Below are positions 1-10,046 of a stretch of DNA of 64,000 bases, in pieces (position 1 is the stretch's first letter; the number at the start of each line of letters is the position of its first letter). The notes under the pieces were generated by a model. The model had not been told where the DNA came from, did no database searches, and saw only the letters and a list, made by a program, of their open reading frames with translations. The DNA is from a bacterium YEK0313 (GTDB taxonomy: Bacteria > Pseudomonadota > Alphaproteobacteria > Rhizobiales > Phreatobacteraceae): positions 4,740,615-4,804,614 of the forward strand of contig CCMO02000001.1 of NCBI GenBank assembly GCA_000751295.2. The letters are read 5' to 3'. Both the position numbers and the translations under genes were made by a program.

Positions 1-840
1 ATCGGCGTCGCCGACCGCAACGAGGCCGTGCCGATCCATATCGGCGCCGGCGAAGTGCGGTTCGAGGACGTCACGTTCCACTATGGCAATCACGCGACGC
101 CGCTCTACGACCGCCTCTCGGTGACGATCGCAGCCGGCGAAAGGGTGGGCCTCGTCGGCCATTCGGGTTCCGGCAAGACGACCTTCGTCAAGCTGGTGCA
201 GCGGCTCTACGACCTGCAGGGCGGCCGCATCCTGATCGACGGCCAGGATCTGGCCGGCGTCACCCAGGCCTCGCTCCGCTCGCAGATCGCCATCGTGCAG
301 CAGGAGCCGGTGCTGTTCCACCGCTCGCTGGCGGAGAACATCGCCTATGCCAGACCGGGTGCCTCGATGGCCGAGATCGAGCGCGCGGCCCGGCTCGCCA
401 ATGCCCACGGCTTCATCGCGCGCCTGCCGGCCGGCTACCAGACGCTGGTCGGCGAGCGCGGCGTGAAGCTCTCGGGCGGCGAGCGGCAGCGGGTGGCGCT
501 CGCCCGGGCCTTCCTGGCGGACGCGCCGATCCTGATCCTGGACGAGGCGACCTCCAGCCTCGATTCGGAATCGGAGGCGCTGATCCAGGAGGCGATGGAG
601 CGGCTGATGCAGGGCCGCACCGCGATCGTCATCGCACACCGGCTGTCGACGGTGCGCACGCTCGACCGCATCATGGTGTTCGACCATGGCCGCATCGTCG
701 AGCACGGTACGCACGCCGCCCTGCTCGAAGGTCCCGACGGCGTCTACCGGCGCCTGTTCGAGCGGCAGTCCGGCAGCGACCTGTTCGGCGTCGAGCCCGG
801 CGGCCGGCAGCAGGTGGCCGAAGGCGAAGCTGCCGAGTAA
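1..840 (+). CDS. ABC exporter, C-terminal ATPase domain (5' partial)
   Basis: The reading frame is already open at base 1, so the gene starts before the window and only the nucleotide-binding domain is seen. Visible motifs in order are Walker A (GHSGSGKTT, near base 160), the signature LSGGERQR (near 470), Walker B (ILILDEATS, near 530) with the D-loop SSLDSESE, and the switch histidine in IAHRLSTV. The leading segment with FEDVTFHYG is typical of the linker between a membrane domain and the ATPase of fused half-transporters of the MsbA/ATM1 type, so the lost N-terminus probably carries six membrane helices. Substrate cannot be told from this half. Ends with TAA at 838-840. Confidence 0.9.
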   Translation: MGVADRNEAVPIHIGAGEVRFEDVTFHYGNHATPLYDRLSVTIAAGERVGLVGHSGSGKTTFVKLVQRLYDLQGGRILIDGQDLAGVTQASLRSQIAIVQQEPVLFHRSLAENIAYARPGASMAEIERAARLANAHGFIARLPAGYQTLVGERGVKLSGGERQRVALARAFLADAPILILDEATSSLDSESEALIQEAMERLMQGRTAIVIAHRLSTVRTLDRIMVFDHGRIVEHGTHAALLEGPDGVYRRLFERQSGSDLFGVEPGGRQQVAEGEAAE

Positions 841-847
841 GCGCGGC

Positions 848-874
848 CCGGTCCCTCCCCTGCGGAGGGGCCGG
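848..874 (+). terminator. Terminator-like hairpin after the ABC gene
   Basis: An 11-bp stem (848-858 with 864-874, one G-T wobble) with a five-base loop lies eight bases after the ABC stop codon. No T-run follows, so it is either a weak intrinsic terminator or a 3'-end stabilising hairpin. Confidence 0.4.
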
Positions 875-1112
875 TCGGCGTTCCGGCGAGGTGAGGCCGG
901 CTTGTCGTATTGACATCCAGGCCGGATGTTTCTCACTGCGGCAGGGTGGGGGTCCGAGCCGGCGTTCGCCACGATCGTATGGCCTTCGGCCAAGGGTTCT
1001 CCTGCTCGTCGACCTCACCGGCAGGGCGGGCCCGATCGTTTCCGCCGCTGCGATAGTCTGTTTCGTTTCCTTCCATTGAAGCCAAAAGCCGACGTGCTAC
1101 ATCCATGGCATC

Positions 1113-2132
1113 ATGAAAAAAATCGGCTTTCTCTCGTTCGGCCATTGGTCGGCCTCGCGGCAATCGCAGACACGCTCGGCGTCGGATGCGCTCCTGCAAT
1201 CCATCGACCTTGCCGTTGCCGCCGAGGAATTGGGCGCGGACGGCGCCTATTTTCGTGTGCATCATTTCGCCCGCCAGCTGGGTTCACCATTCCCGTTGCT
1301 TGCGGCCATGGGCGCCAGGACAAGCCGCATCGAAATCGGCACGGCCGTCATCGACATGCGCTACGAAAACCCACTCTACATGGCGGAGAATGCCGGCGCG
1401 GCCGACCTGATCGCCGGCGGACGGCTGCAGCTCGGCATCAGCCGCGGTTCGCCGGAGCAAGTGATCGATGGGTGGCGCTATTTTGGCTACACGGCACAGG
1501 AGGGCCAGAGCGATGCCGACATGGCCAGGCGCCATGCGGAAGTCTTCCTGGACATGCTCGAGGGCCAAGGCTTCGCGCAACCCAATCCGCACCCGATGTT
1601 CCCCAATCCGCCTGGCCTGTTGCGCCTGGAACCGTTCTCCGAAGGCCTGCGGGACAGGATTTGGTGGGGCGCCGCCACCAACGCCACAGCGGAATGGGCG
1701 GCCAAGCTCGGCATGAACCTGCAGAGCTCGACGCTGAAATTCGACGAAGGCGGGCAGCCGCTGCACATTCAGCAGGCCGAACAGATCCGCGCCTTCCGCG
1801 CGGCGTGGAAGGCCGCTGGCCACACGCGCGAGCCGAGGGTATCCGTCAGCCGCAGCATCTTCGCGCTGGTCGACGAGCGCGACCGCGCCTATTTCGGCGG
1901 CAGCGAAAGCCAGGATCATTTCGGTTACATCGAGGCGGACACGCGTGCTGTCTTCGGCCGAACCTATGCGGCAGAGCCGGATGTGCTCATCGAGCAGTTG
2001 AAGCAGGATGATGCCATCACAGAGGCCGACACCCTGCTGTTGACCGTGCCCAACCAGCTCGGCGTCGACTACAACGCGCATGTCATCGAAACGATCGTCA
2101 AACACGTCGCGCCGGCGCTCGGCTGGCGCTGA
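1113..2132 (+). CDS. LLM-class flavin-dependent oxidoreductase
   Basis: A 339-residue protein of the bacterial luciferase-like monooxygenase superfamily, a TIM-barrel that uses reduced flavin (FMN or F420) to oxidise small substrates. It opens with a beta strand and GxWS-type segment, followed by SIDLAVAAEELGADGAYFRVHHF, the usual helix that carries the conserved acidic and aromatic residues, and later RIEIGTAVIDMRYENPLYMAEN and GGRLQLGISRGSPEQ, both typical of the family. Length is normal. It stands alone, 270 bases after the ABC gene, so its substrate is unknown. The ATG at 1113 is in frame with the whole conserved N-terminus. Confidence 0.85.
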   Translation: MKKIGFLSFGHWSASRQSQTRSASDALLQSIDLAVAAEELGADGAYFRVHHFARQLGSPFPLLAAMGARTSRIEIGTAVIDMRYENPLYMAENAGAADLIAGGRLQLGISRGSPEQVIDGWRYFGYTAQEGQSDADMARRHAEVFLDMLEGQGFAQPNPHPMFPNPPGLLRLEPFSEGLRDRIWWGAATNATAEWAAKLGMNLQSSTLKFDEGGQPLHIQQAEQIRAFRAAWKAAGHTREPRVSVSRSIFALVDERDRAYFGGSESQDHFGYIEADTRAVFGRTYAAEPDVLIEQLKQDDAITEADTLLLTVPNQLGVDYNAHVIETIVKHVAPALGWR

Positions 2133-2279
2133 CGGCCCAAAGGGCGATTGCAATCCACGCTGCCGGGAATGGGATGGTTCGCCCGGACGCGACCATGGCA
2201 CCTCATGATGTGACGTGCCGCAAGGCACCCGCCTCGTGGGAGCCGGCAGGCGTTCCGTCTTGCCGCACGATCGACCGCC

Positions 2280-2309
2280 TTGGTTTCGCGCGAATGTTGC
2301 ATTTACAAT
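2280..2309 (+). promoter_or_regulatory. Likely sigma-70 promoter of the SH3b gene
   Basis: TTGGTT at 2280-2285 and TACAAT at 2304-2309 are 18 bases apart, about 50 bases upstream of the chosen ATG at 2361. This placement argues against any start upstream of 2361, since an earlier in-frame GTG would lie inside the -35 element. Confidence 0.5.
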
Positions 2310-2360
2310 GACGTTGCGTCGGCCCGGAGCCGGCGCGAGGCAGTGGAGGCTGACATTCCC

Positions 2361-2952
2361 ATGCAATTGCGACCGGCAAGACGGCGACGGATCGGCGTGA
2401 TCGTCGCCGGCGCGATGTTCGCCGCGCTCTCGTTTCCGGCCGCCGCCCAGGCTGCCGAAGCCTATGTGACCGCCGATGTCAACATGCGGACGGGTCCGGG
2501 CACGGGCTATGCCCGCGTCTTGACGCTTCCGGAAGGCGCGGCCGTCAACGTCCAGGGCTGCTCCGGTGCCTGGTGCCGCGTCGCCTATCGCGGCGCCTTC
2601 GGCTGGGTCTCGCGCGCCTATCTCGACGGCGCCGGCGGCGCAGTGGAAATCGCCCCGCCGGTCTATGAGCCGGCCCCCCCGGTTTATGTGCCGCCGCCGG
2701 TCTATGTCCAGCCGGACTATTATCCGCCGCCCTATTACGGCCGGCCGCCGCACTGGCACCGCCCGCCGCCGGGACGGCCGCCGGGCTGGGAACGTCCGCC
2801 CGGGCGCCCGCCCGGCTGGGACGCCGATGGGCCAGCCGCCCGCCATGCGGCCGCCGGCGGCGGCCCAGCCCCCGGCGATGCGGCCGCCGCCGATGGCCCA
2901 GCCGCCCCAGGGACGCGGGCAAGGCCAGGGCCAGGGCATCCGTCGCGAATAG
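2361..2952 (+). CDS. Secreted SH3b-domain protein with Pro-rich tail, apparent frameshift
   Basis: From the ATG at 2361 the protein has an arginine-rich N-region and a signal peptide ending near AQA-A, then one bacterial SH3 (SH3_3) domain with NMRTGPGTGYARVL, CSGAWCRV and GWVSRAYL, of the type that binds peptidoglycan or other envelope ligands. A Tyr/Pro-rich linker follows. In the starting frame the reading then turns into Ala/Gly-rich text and runs through the downstream hairpin into the antisense of rpoD, ending only at 3104. In the next frame (+1), from about 2818, a Met/Gln/Pro-rich tail rich in PPAM and QGQGQG continues and stops at 2950-2952, just before the terminator. The span is not a multiple of three. 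I read this as one gene with a frameshift near 2790-2830. Confidence 0.7.
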
Positions 2953-2992
2953 GCGCGTGTTGCTGGCGGCCAGGACCGTGGCAGCCCAAACG

Positions 2993-3023
2993 AAAATGCC
3001 CGGCTCGCGCCGGGCATTTTTTT
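2993..3023. terminator. Bidirectional intrinsic terminator between SH3b gene and rpoD
   Basis: A perfect 12-bp stem (2993-3004 with 3009-3020) with loop TCGC is followed by a run of seven T on the plus strand (3017-3023); the A-run at its left arm gives four T on the minus strand. It sits between two convergent genes and can stop both. Confidence 0.9.
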
Positions 3024-3054
3024 GAGGTGCTCCGCGAAGGCCGGCTGGCGCCGG

Positions 3055-5043
<1,989 letters not shown>

Positions 5044-5119
5044 TTCGTCGTCCATCGCTCGCCGGAGCCGGAGGCCCCGCATGGCGCGTCAAGACGGGTT
5101 CAAGGCCCGCCGCAACGCC

Positions 5120-5153
5120 AAAAAAGGGGCAGCGCTCGCCGGGAGCGCGCCCC
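5120..5153 (-). terminator. Terminator or attenuator between dnaG and rpoD
   Basis: Read on the minus strand, GGGGC and GAGCGC-type arms (5149-5153/5126-5130 and 5143-5148/5132-5137, one bulged base at 5131) form an 11-bp stem followed by six T at 5125-5120. It lies between the dnaG stop and the rpoD start, about 77 bases before rpoD. Confidence 0.85.
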
Positions 5154-5174
5154 AACCGCTATTGATTCGCTACC

Positions 5175-5195
5175 CTTAAGGCGCCGGTCCTTAAG
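5175..5195. repeat. Inverted repeat CTTAAGG-N7-CCTTAAG
   Basis: Perfect 7-bp arms (5175-5181 and 5189-5195) in the dnaG-rpoD interval, upstream of the terminator. The AT-rich core stands out in GC-rich DNA. It may be an operator or part of the rpoD promoter region; there is no direct proof. Confidence 0.4.
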
Positions 5196-5268
5196 CCCTC
5201 ACTAAGCATGACTCGCCGCCTCGTTTCCGTTGCGCGGCTCGCATTGTTCCGTCCAAGGCCCAGCATGC

Positions 5269-7200
5269 TCATCCTGCGCGACTGCCTCGCCCGGACGAAT
5301 GGCCGAACCCCTCGATCAGGGCTTCGGTGCCGGCAAGCTCAGCCTCGCGACGCTTCACGTCGAGCAGCCAAAGCTCGTTCGCCTCGGTCGGGTCATCGCC
5401 GAAAGCACGCTCGGCATCCCTGATTTCCTTAATTAGCGCTTGCTTCTTGCGATGCAAGGCCAGGAGTTGGCTGAACGTGACTTCCACGTCGATTCTGGCG
5501 GCGCCCGGCATGGCGCCCCAGACCGCGTTCGAGGTCACAATCGCCCGGATTTGCTGCATCAGCAGCTCGTGTCCCTCGGCGATCAGCGCCGATGCATAGG
5601 CAACCTGCTCAGCTTCGACGCCCTGCGCATGCACGTGCAACAAGGCAAGTTTGAGGCTTTCTGCCTGTGGATGACGCAATTCGAGCGCCGCCAGCTCCTC
5701 TTCCGCGCCGTCGAGCAGCCAGGGATGATTGAGCAGGGCGGTGAGGATCAGCGCCTCGCGCAGCGGCATGGCCGCGCGCGGACCGCGCACCAGGGCCGAA
5801 TTGGCGAGCGAGGGCGACGGCCGGTGATCGGCAATGCCGAAGCCGCCACGGAAGCCGCCGCCGGCAAAGCCGCCCTGCCCCCGCTGCGGGCCCGGCCGGC
5901 CCCGGCCGCCGCCGCGTCCGTCGCGCCCCAGCGGACGGAACAGGTCGGCGAGCCGGCCGAACACGTCGTCGCGATAATGCCGGCGGACGTTCTCGTCCCC
6001 GATGGTCGCGACCACCTCGGCGAGGCGGGCTTCCAGCGCCGCCCGCTTTTCCGGCGTCGAGAACACGCCCGCCTCGGTCTCGCGCTGCCACAGCATGGCG
6101 GCGAGCGGCAGCGCCCGGTCGAGCACCGCATCGACCGCCTCGCGGCCCGCCGAGCGGATGAGATCGTCCGGATCCTGGCCTTCCGGCAGGGTCGCGAACA
6201 TCAGGCTGCGGCCGGGCTTCAGCAGCGGCAGGGCGACATCGACGGCGCGATAGGCGGCGCGCCGGCCCGCCTTGTCGCCGTCGAACAGCAGGATCGGCTC
6301 CGGCGCCATGCGCCAGAGCAGTTCGAGCTGGCCCTCGGTCAGCGCCGTGCCGAGCGGGGCGACCGTCTCGCCGAGCCCGGCCATCGCCATGGCGATGGCG
6401 TCGACATAACCTTCCACGGCGATGACCCGGCCGGCCTTGTGGCTCGCCTCGCGCGCGCCGAAGGCGTTGTAGAGCAGCGAGCCCTTGTGGAAGAGGTCGG
6501 TCTCCGGCGAATTCAGATATTTCGCCGGCACGTCCTTTTCCATGGCCCGGCCGCCGAAGGCGACCACCCGGCCGCGCAGGTCCGTGATCGGGAACATCAC
6601 CCGGTCGCGGAACCGGTCGTAGGGCACGGGAATGCCCTCGCCATGGACCAGCAGGCCGGCGGCGATCATGTCGTCCACCGGCACGCCGCGGCTGCCGAGA
6701 TGCTCCTTGAGCGCGAACCGTTCGGCCGGGGCATAGCCGATGCGAAAGCGGATCTGGGTCTGCGGACCGAGCGAGCGCCCGGCGAGATAGCCGCGCGCCT
6801 TGGCGCCGCGCCGGTCCTGCAGCTGAGCCTCGAAGAACTTCGCGGCAAGCTCCATCACGTCGTAGAGGCTCTTGGCCTTTTCGGCGCGCTGGACCTCCTC
6901 CACCGAGACTTTCGGCAGGGGCACGCCGGCCTGGGAGGCAAGCTGCTCCACCGCTTCGGGAAAGGACAGGCCTTCGGTTTCCATCAGGAAACGGAACTGG
7001 TCGCCGTGCTTGCCGGACGAGAAGCAGTGGTAGAAGCCCTTCTGGTCATTGACATAGAAGGACGGCGTCTTCTCGGCATTGAACGGCGACAGGCCCCGCC
7101 ATTCGCGCCCCTGCTTCTTCAGCTTGACGCGCCGGCCGACCACCTCCGACACCGGAAGGCGTTGCCGGATCTCGTCCAGGAATGAGGGCGGGAAGCGCAT
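5269..7200 (-). CDS. dnaG: DNA primase DnaG
   Basis: Synthesises RNA primers for the replication fork and works with the DnaB helicase. The 643 residues cover the N-terminal zinc-ribbon domain (residues about 1-100), the RNA polymerase/Toprim core with the catalytic VEGYVDAIAMA and LLFDGDKAG motifs, and a C-terminal helicase-interaction domain. The zinc ribbon is degenerate: of the four CHC2 ligands only C59 remains, while the others are S38, N41 and S62, although the fold (SPFNAEKTPSFYV, FYHCFSSGKHGD) is kept. I recall the same substitution pattern from other Rhizobiales primases. Gene order dnaG then rpoD is conserved in many bacteria. Confidence 0.97.
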   Translation of the reverse strand: MRFPPSFLDEIRQRLPVSEVVGRRVKLKKQGREWRGLSPFNAEKTPSFYVNDQKGFYHCFSSGKHGDQFRFLMETEGLSFPEAVEQLASQAGVPLPKVSVEEVQRAEKAKSLYDVMELAAKFFEAQLQDRRGAKARGYLAGRSLGPQTQIRFRIGYAPAERFALKEHLGSRGVPVDDMIAAGLLVHGEGIPVPYDRFRDRVMFPITDLRGRVVAFGGRAMEKDVPAKYLNSPETDLFHKGSLLYNAFGAREASHKAGRVIAVEGYVDAIAMAMAGLGETVAPLGTALTEGQLELLWRMAPEPILLFDGDKAGRRAAYRAVDVALPLLKPGRSLMFATLPEGQDPDDLIRSAGREAVDAVLDRALPLAAMLWQRETEAGVFSTPEKRAALEARLAEVVATIGDENVRRHYRDDVFGRLADLFRPLGRDGRGGGRGRPGPQRGQGGFAGGGFRGGFGIADHRPSPSLANSALVRGPRAAMPLREALILTALLNHPWLLDGAEEELAALELRHPQAESLKLALLHVHAQGVEAEQVAYASALIAEGHELLMQQIRAIVTSNAVWGAMPGAARIDVEVTFSQLLALHRKKQALIKEIRDAERAFGDDPTEANELWLLDVKRREAELAGTEALIEGFGHSSGRGSRAG

Positions 7201-7320
7201 GAGCCCGTCCTAGCCCGAATTGAACCGTCGGGCTATGGCCTTGCTTGCCGGCGCGGCTTCAAAGCTGCGGGAGGCCGGCCTGGCCCGGCCGGCCCCTCGC
7301 CCTTGCGCGGGCGGCCGCCG

Positions 7321-8154
7321 CTAGCGGTCGATCAGCTTGCGGTAGAGATGCCAGGTCGCATGGCCGAGCACCGGCATGACGATGGCGAGCCCGACCAGCG
7401 CGGGGATCGAGCCCAGCACCAGAAGGCCGGCGACGATGAGGCCCCAGAGCGCCATGGTGACCGGATTGGCCACGACGGCCGCGATCGAGGTCTTGATCGC
7501 CGTCGTCGCGTCGACATTGCGGTCGAGCAGCAGCGGGAACGACACCACGCCGACGACCAGCGTCGCCACGGCGAAGACGAAACCGATGGCGTTGCCGATG
7601 ACGATCAGCGTCCAGCCCTTGCCGGTGGTCAGGATCTCCCGGAAGAAATCGATCGGATCGCGCGGCACGTCGCCGCCATACATGCTGCGGTAGAGGATGA
7701 GCGCGGCGGCGAGCCAGCACAGGAACAGGATCATGAGCACGCCGCCGACCTCGGCGATGGCCGCCCTGGAGGGCGAGTGCAGCACGTCGAAGGCGTGGCG
7801 CCAGCTCGTCTCCAGCCCCTGCTCGCGGCGGCGGCTGATCTCATAGAGGCCGATCGCCGCGAAGGGGCCGATCAGCGCGAAGCCCGCGGCGAGCGGGAAC
7901 AGCATGGGCAGGACGTCGAAGCCGACCGCGAGGCGCCCGAGATAGAGGCCGGCGATCGGATAGATCAGGCAGAGGAACAGGAGATGGCTGGGCATCGCCC
8001 AGAAATCGTCCAGCCCCTTGGCCAGCGCGTCCTTCAGGTCCGCCGGCGCGATCCTGTTGATGGTGAGCGGAGCCGAGCCTTCCGCGATCGGGGCCGGACC
8101 GCCGTCGGTCCGCGTGTCGATGGATTTCGGAAATGCTGCACGTGCTTTTGCCAT
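7321..8154 (-). CDS. DUF2189 integral membrane protein
   Basis: A 277-residue protein with a polar N-terminus of about 50 residues followed by roughly six hydrophobic helices (for example HLLFLCLIYPIAGLYLG and AGFALIGPFAAIGLYEISRR). The EISRRREQG motif after the first helix pair and the FDVLHSPS segment are typical of DUF2189 (COG5473), a family of unknown function found in alphaproteobacteria. Helices 5-6 end with GHATWHLYRKLID. It is read towards dnaG from 120 bases away, so the two may share transcription. No function is assigned. Confidence 0.8.
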   Translation of the reverse strand: MAKARAAFPKSIDTRTDGGPAPIAEGSAPLTINRIAPADLKDALAKGLDDFWAMPSHLLFLCLIYPIAGLYLGRLAVGFDVLPMLFPLAAGFALIGPFAAIGLYEISRRREQGLETSWRHAFDVLHSPSRAAIAEVGGVLMILFLCWLAAALILYRSMYGGDVPRDPIDFFREILTTGKGWTLIVIGNAIGFVFAVATLVVGVVSFPLLLDRNVDATTAIKTSIAAVVANPVTMALWGLIVAGLLVLGSIPALVGLAIVMPVLGHATWHLYRKLIDR

Positions 8155-8329
8155 GTCGCTTCACCCGATAATTGTTTCAGCTGACTTGGAGGCCGTTCCG
8201 GCCGTGCCTGCACTGCTGCGATAGCAACCTCTCGTCCTTGCCGGGCCTGTCTCGCCCGAGGCGGTATCGTCATTTGTACACCCACCGCAGCGGCTTGTCG
8301 CCCCCGGAGCGCGCCTCGTCAGGCGGGCG

Positions 8330-9289
8330 TCAGGAGACCGGGACGGCGCCGGCGGCAGGGCGCGCGGCCGCCCGGTTTTCCTCACAGGCCCGCGTGAAGC
8401 GCGGATATTCCATCGCGATATGATCGATCAGCGCCCGCACGGCTGGCAGCAGGCCGCGGCGCGTCGTGAAGACAAGGTGGCTGGTGCCGATCGGCGCCGC
8501 CCAGTCCGGCAGGACCTGGACGAGCCGGCCGGCGGTGAGCGCCTCGCTCGCCGTCTGCTCGGGCAGCAGCGCAATGCCCAGGCCGTCGAGCGCCGCCTGC
8601 CTGAGCACGTCGAAGCTGCCGCTGGTCAGCCGCGGCCTGTGCTTGACGTCCACCGTGCGGCCCGCCGGATCGGTCAGGCGCCAGACATCCTCGCTCGCCT
8701 GCTCGTTGATCGACAGCGTCGGCAGTTCACCGAGGGTTTCGACATCGATCCGTCCACCATGACCGGCAACGAAGCCGGGGCTTGCCACCAGCACCGCCCG
8801 GCTCTGGCCGAGCACGCGCATGGTCAGGCCGGGATCGCCGTCGAGCCGCGTGCGCACGCGCAGCGCAAGGTCGACCCGCTCCTCGATCAGGTCGACCGCG
8901 CGGTTGGACACCAGCATCTGCACCCGCACCTCGGGAAAGCGCTTCAGGAACGGCGGCATGATCGCCGCCATGACGCCGTCGGCGATCCCGGGCGGACAGG
9001 CGAAGCGCACCAGCCCGCGCGGCTCGGCGCGGGCGCGTGCCACGAGGGCCTCCGCGGCTTCCGCGCCGGCCACCACCGACTGACACTGCTCGTAGAATTC
9101 CTGGCCGAGATCGGTGACGCGGAAGCGCCGGGTCGAGCGCTCGATCAGCCGGACGCCGAGGCGCTGCTCCAGCCGGGCGACGTGCTTGCTGAGCTTCGAC
9201 TTCGGCAGGCCGAGCCCGCGGCTCGCCGGCGAGAAGCCACCGTGCCTCACGACAGCCGCGAAAAGATAGAGATCGTTCAGATCCTGCAT
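8330..9289 (-). CDS. LysR-family transcriptional regulator
   Basis: A 319-residue LysR-type protein: winged helix at residues 1-60 (LNDLYLFAAVVRHGGFSPASRGLGLPKSKLSKHVARLEQRLG) and a periplasmic-binding-type effector domain to the end. The SKLSK recognition helix and the ERSTRRF segment are typical of the subgroup that controls oxidoreductases and efflux. I chose the ATG at 9289; a longer start seven codons upstream is possible. It is divergent from the azoreductase gene, 115 bases away, and LysR regulators usually control such a divergent neighbour. An inverted repeat that may be its operator lies between them. Confidence 0.88.
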   Translation of the reverse strand: MQDLNDLYLFAAVVRHGGFSPASRGLGLPKSKLSKHVARLEQRLGVRLIERSTRRFRVTDLGQEFYEQCQSVVAGAEAAEALVARARAEPRGLVRFACPPGIADGVMAAIMPPFLKRFPEVRVQMLVSNRAVDLIEERVDLALRVRTRLDGDPGLTMRVLGQSRAVLVASPGFVAGHGGRIDVETLGELPTLSINEQASEDVWRLTDPAGRTVDVKHRPRLTSGSFDVLRQAALDGLGIALLPEQTASEALTAGRLVQVLPDWAAPIGTSHLVFTTRRGLLPAVRALIDHIAMEYPRFTRACEENRAAARPAAGAVPVS

Positions 9290-9313
9290 CGCGCCCCTCA
9301 GTGTTTCCAATTC

Positions 9314-9332
9314 GAAACGATGAGTTCGTTTC
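9314..9332. promoter_or_regulatory. Candidate LysR operator GAAACG-N7-CGTTTC
   Basis: A perfect 6-bp inverted repeat (9314-9319 and 9327-9332) with a seven-base spacer lies in the interval between the divergent LysR and azoreductase genes. Size and place suit a LysR dimer half-site pair, but the T-N11-A core was not required to find it. Confidence 0.45.
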
Positions 9333-9404
9333 TCGCCGACTTCAGCCGCTTTGTTCTCGATTTATATCGGGTGTCCGCATGGCTCACCACAAGGACACCC
9401 TGTC

Positions 9405-10034
9405 ATGAACCTCCTGCATATCGATTCCGGCATTCTCGGCGACCATTCCGTCTCGCGCGGCCTGACCGCTGCGCTCGTCGCCCGGCTGAAGGCCGACAAT
9501 CCCGGTCTTTCCGTCACCTATCGCGACCTCGTCGCCGATCCGGTCGACCATCTCACCGGGAGCTATCTCGGCGCGCAGTCGATCGATGCGAGCCAGCACA
9601 GCCTGGCCCTGCAGAAGGATCTCGCCACCGGCGGGCGCATCCTGGAGGAATTCCTGGCCGCCGACGTCGTCGTGATCGGCGCGCCCATGTACAATTTTTC
9701 CATCCCCTCCCAGCTCAAGGCCTGGATCGACCGCATCGCGGTCGCCGGCAAGACCTTCCGCTACACCGAGAAGGGCGCCGAGGGGCTGGCCGGCGGCAAG
9801 ACCGTGATCGTCGCCTCCTCGCGCGGCGGCATCTACAGCGCAGGGTCGCCGATCGCCGCGCTCGACCATCAGGAAGCCTATCTGAAGACCATTTTCGGCT
9901 TCTTCGGCGTCACGGACGTCCAGTTCATCCGCGCCGAGGGCGTCAATCTCGGCGCCGAGGCCAAGGAAAAGGCCATTGCCGGCGCGCGGCGCGACATTGC
10001 CGAGCGCGACATCGCCCTGCCGAAGGCGGCGTGA
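9405..10034 (+). CDS. azoR: FMN-dependent NADH-azoreductase
   Basis: A 209-residue flavodoxin-fold enzyme of the AzoR/AcpD family, which reduces quinones and azo compounds with NAD(P)H through FMN. It starts MNLLHIDSGILGDHSVSRGLT, the FMN-phosphate loop with the S-x-S pattern, and holds the family motif APMYNFSIPSQLKAWIDRIAVAGKTFRYTEKG, plus SRGGIY. Length is as expected. The ATG at 9405 is the one that places the flavin loop at the N-terminus. Probable target of the divergent LysR gene, giving a quinone or electrophile stress response (inference). Confidence 0.92.
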   Translation: MNLLHIDSGILGDHSVSRGLTAALVARLKADNPGLSVTYRDLVADPVDHLTGSYLGAQSIDASQHSLALQKDLATGGRILEEFLAADVVVIGAPMYNFSIPSQLKAWIDRIAVAGKTFRYTEKGAEGLAGGKTVIVASSRGGIYSAGSPIAALDHQEAYLKTIFGFFGVTDVQFIRAEGVNLGAEAKEKAIAGARRDIAERDIALPKAA

Positions 10035-10046
10035 GGCGCCGGCCGG

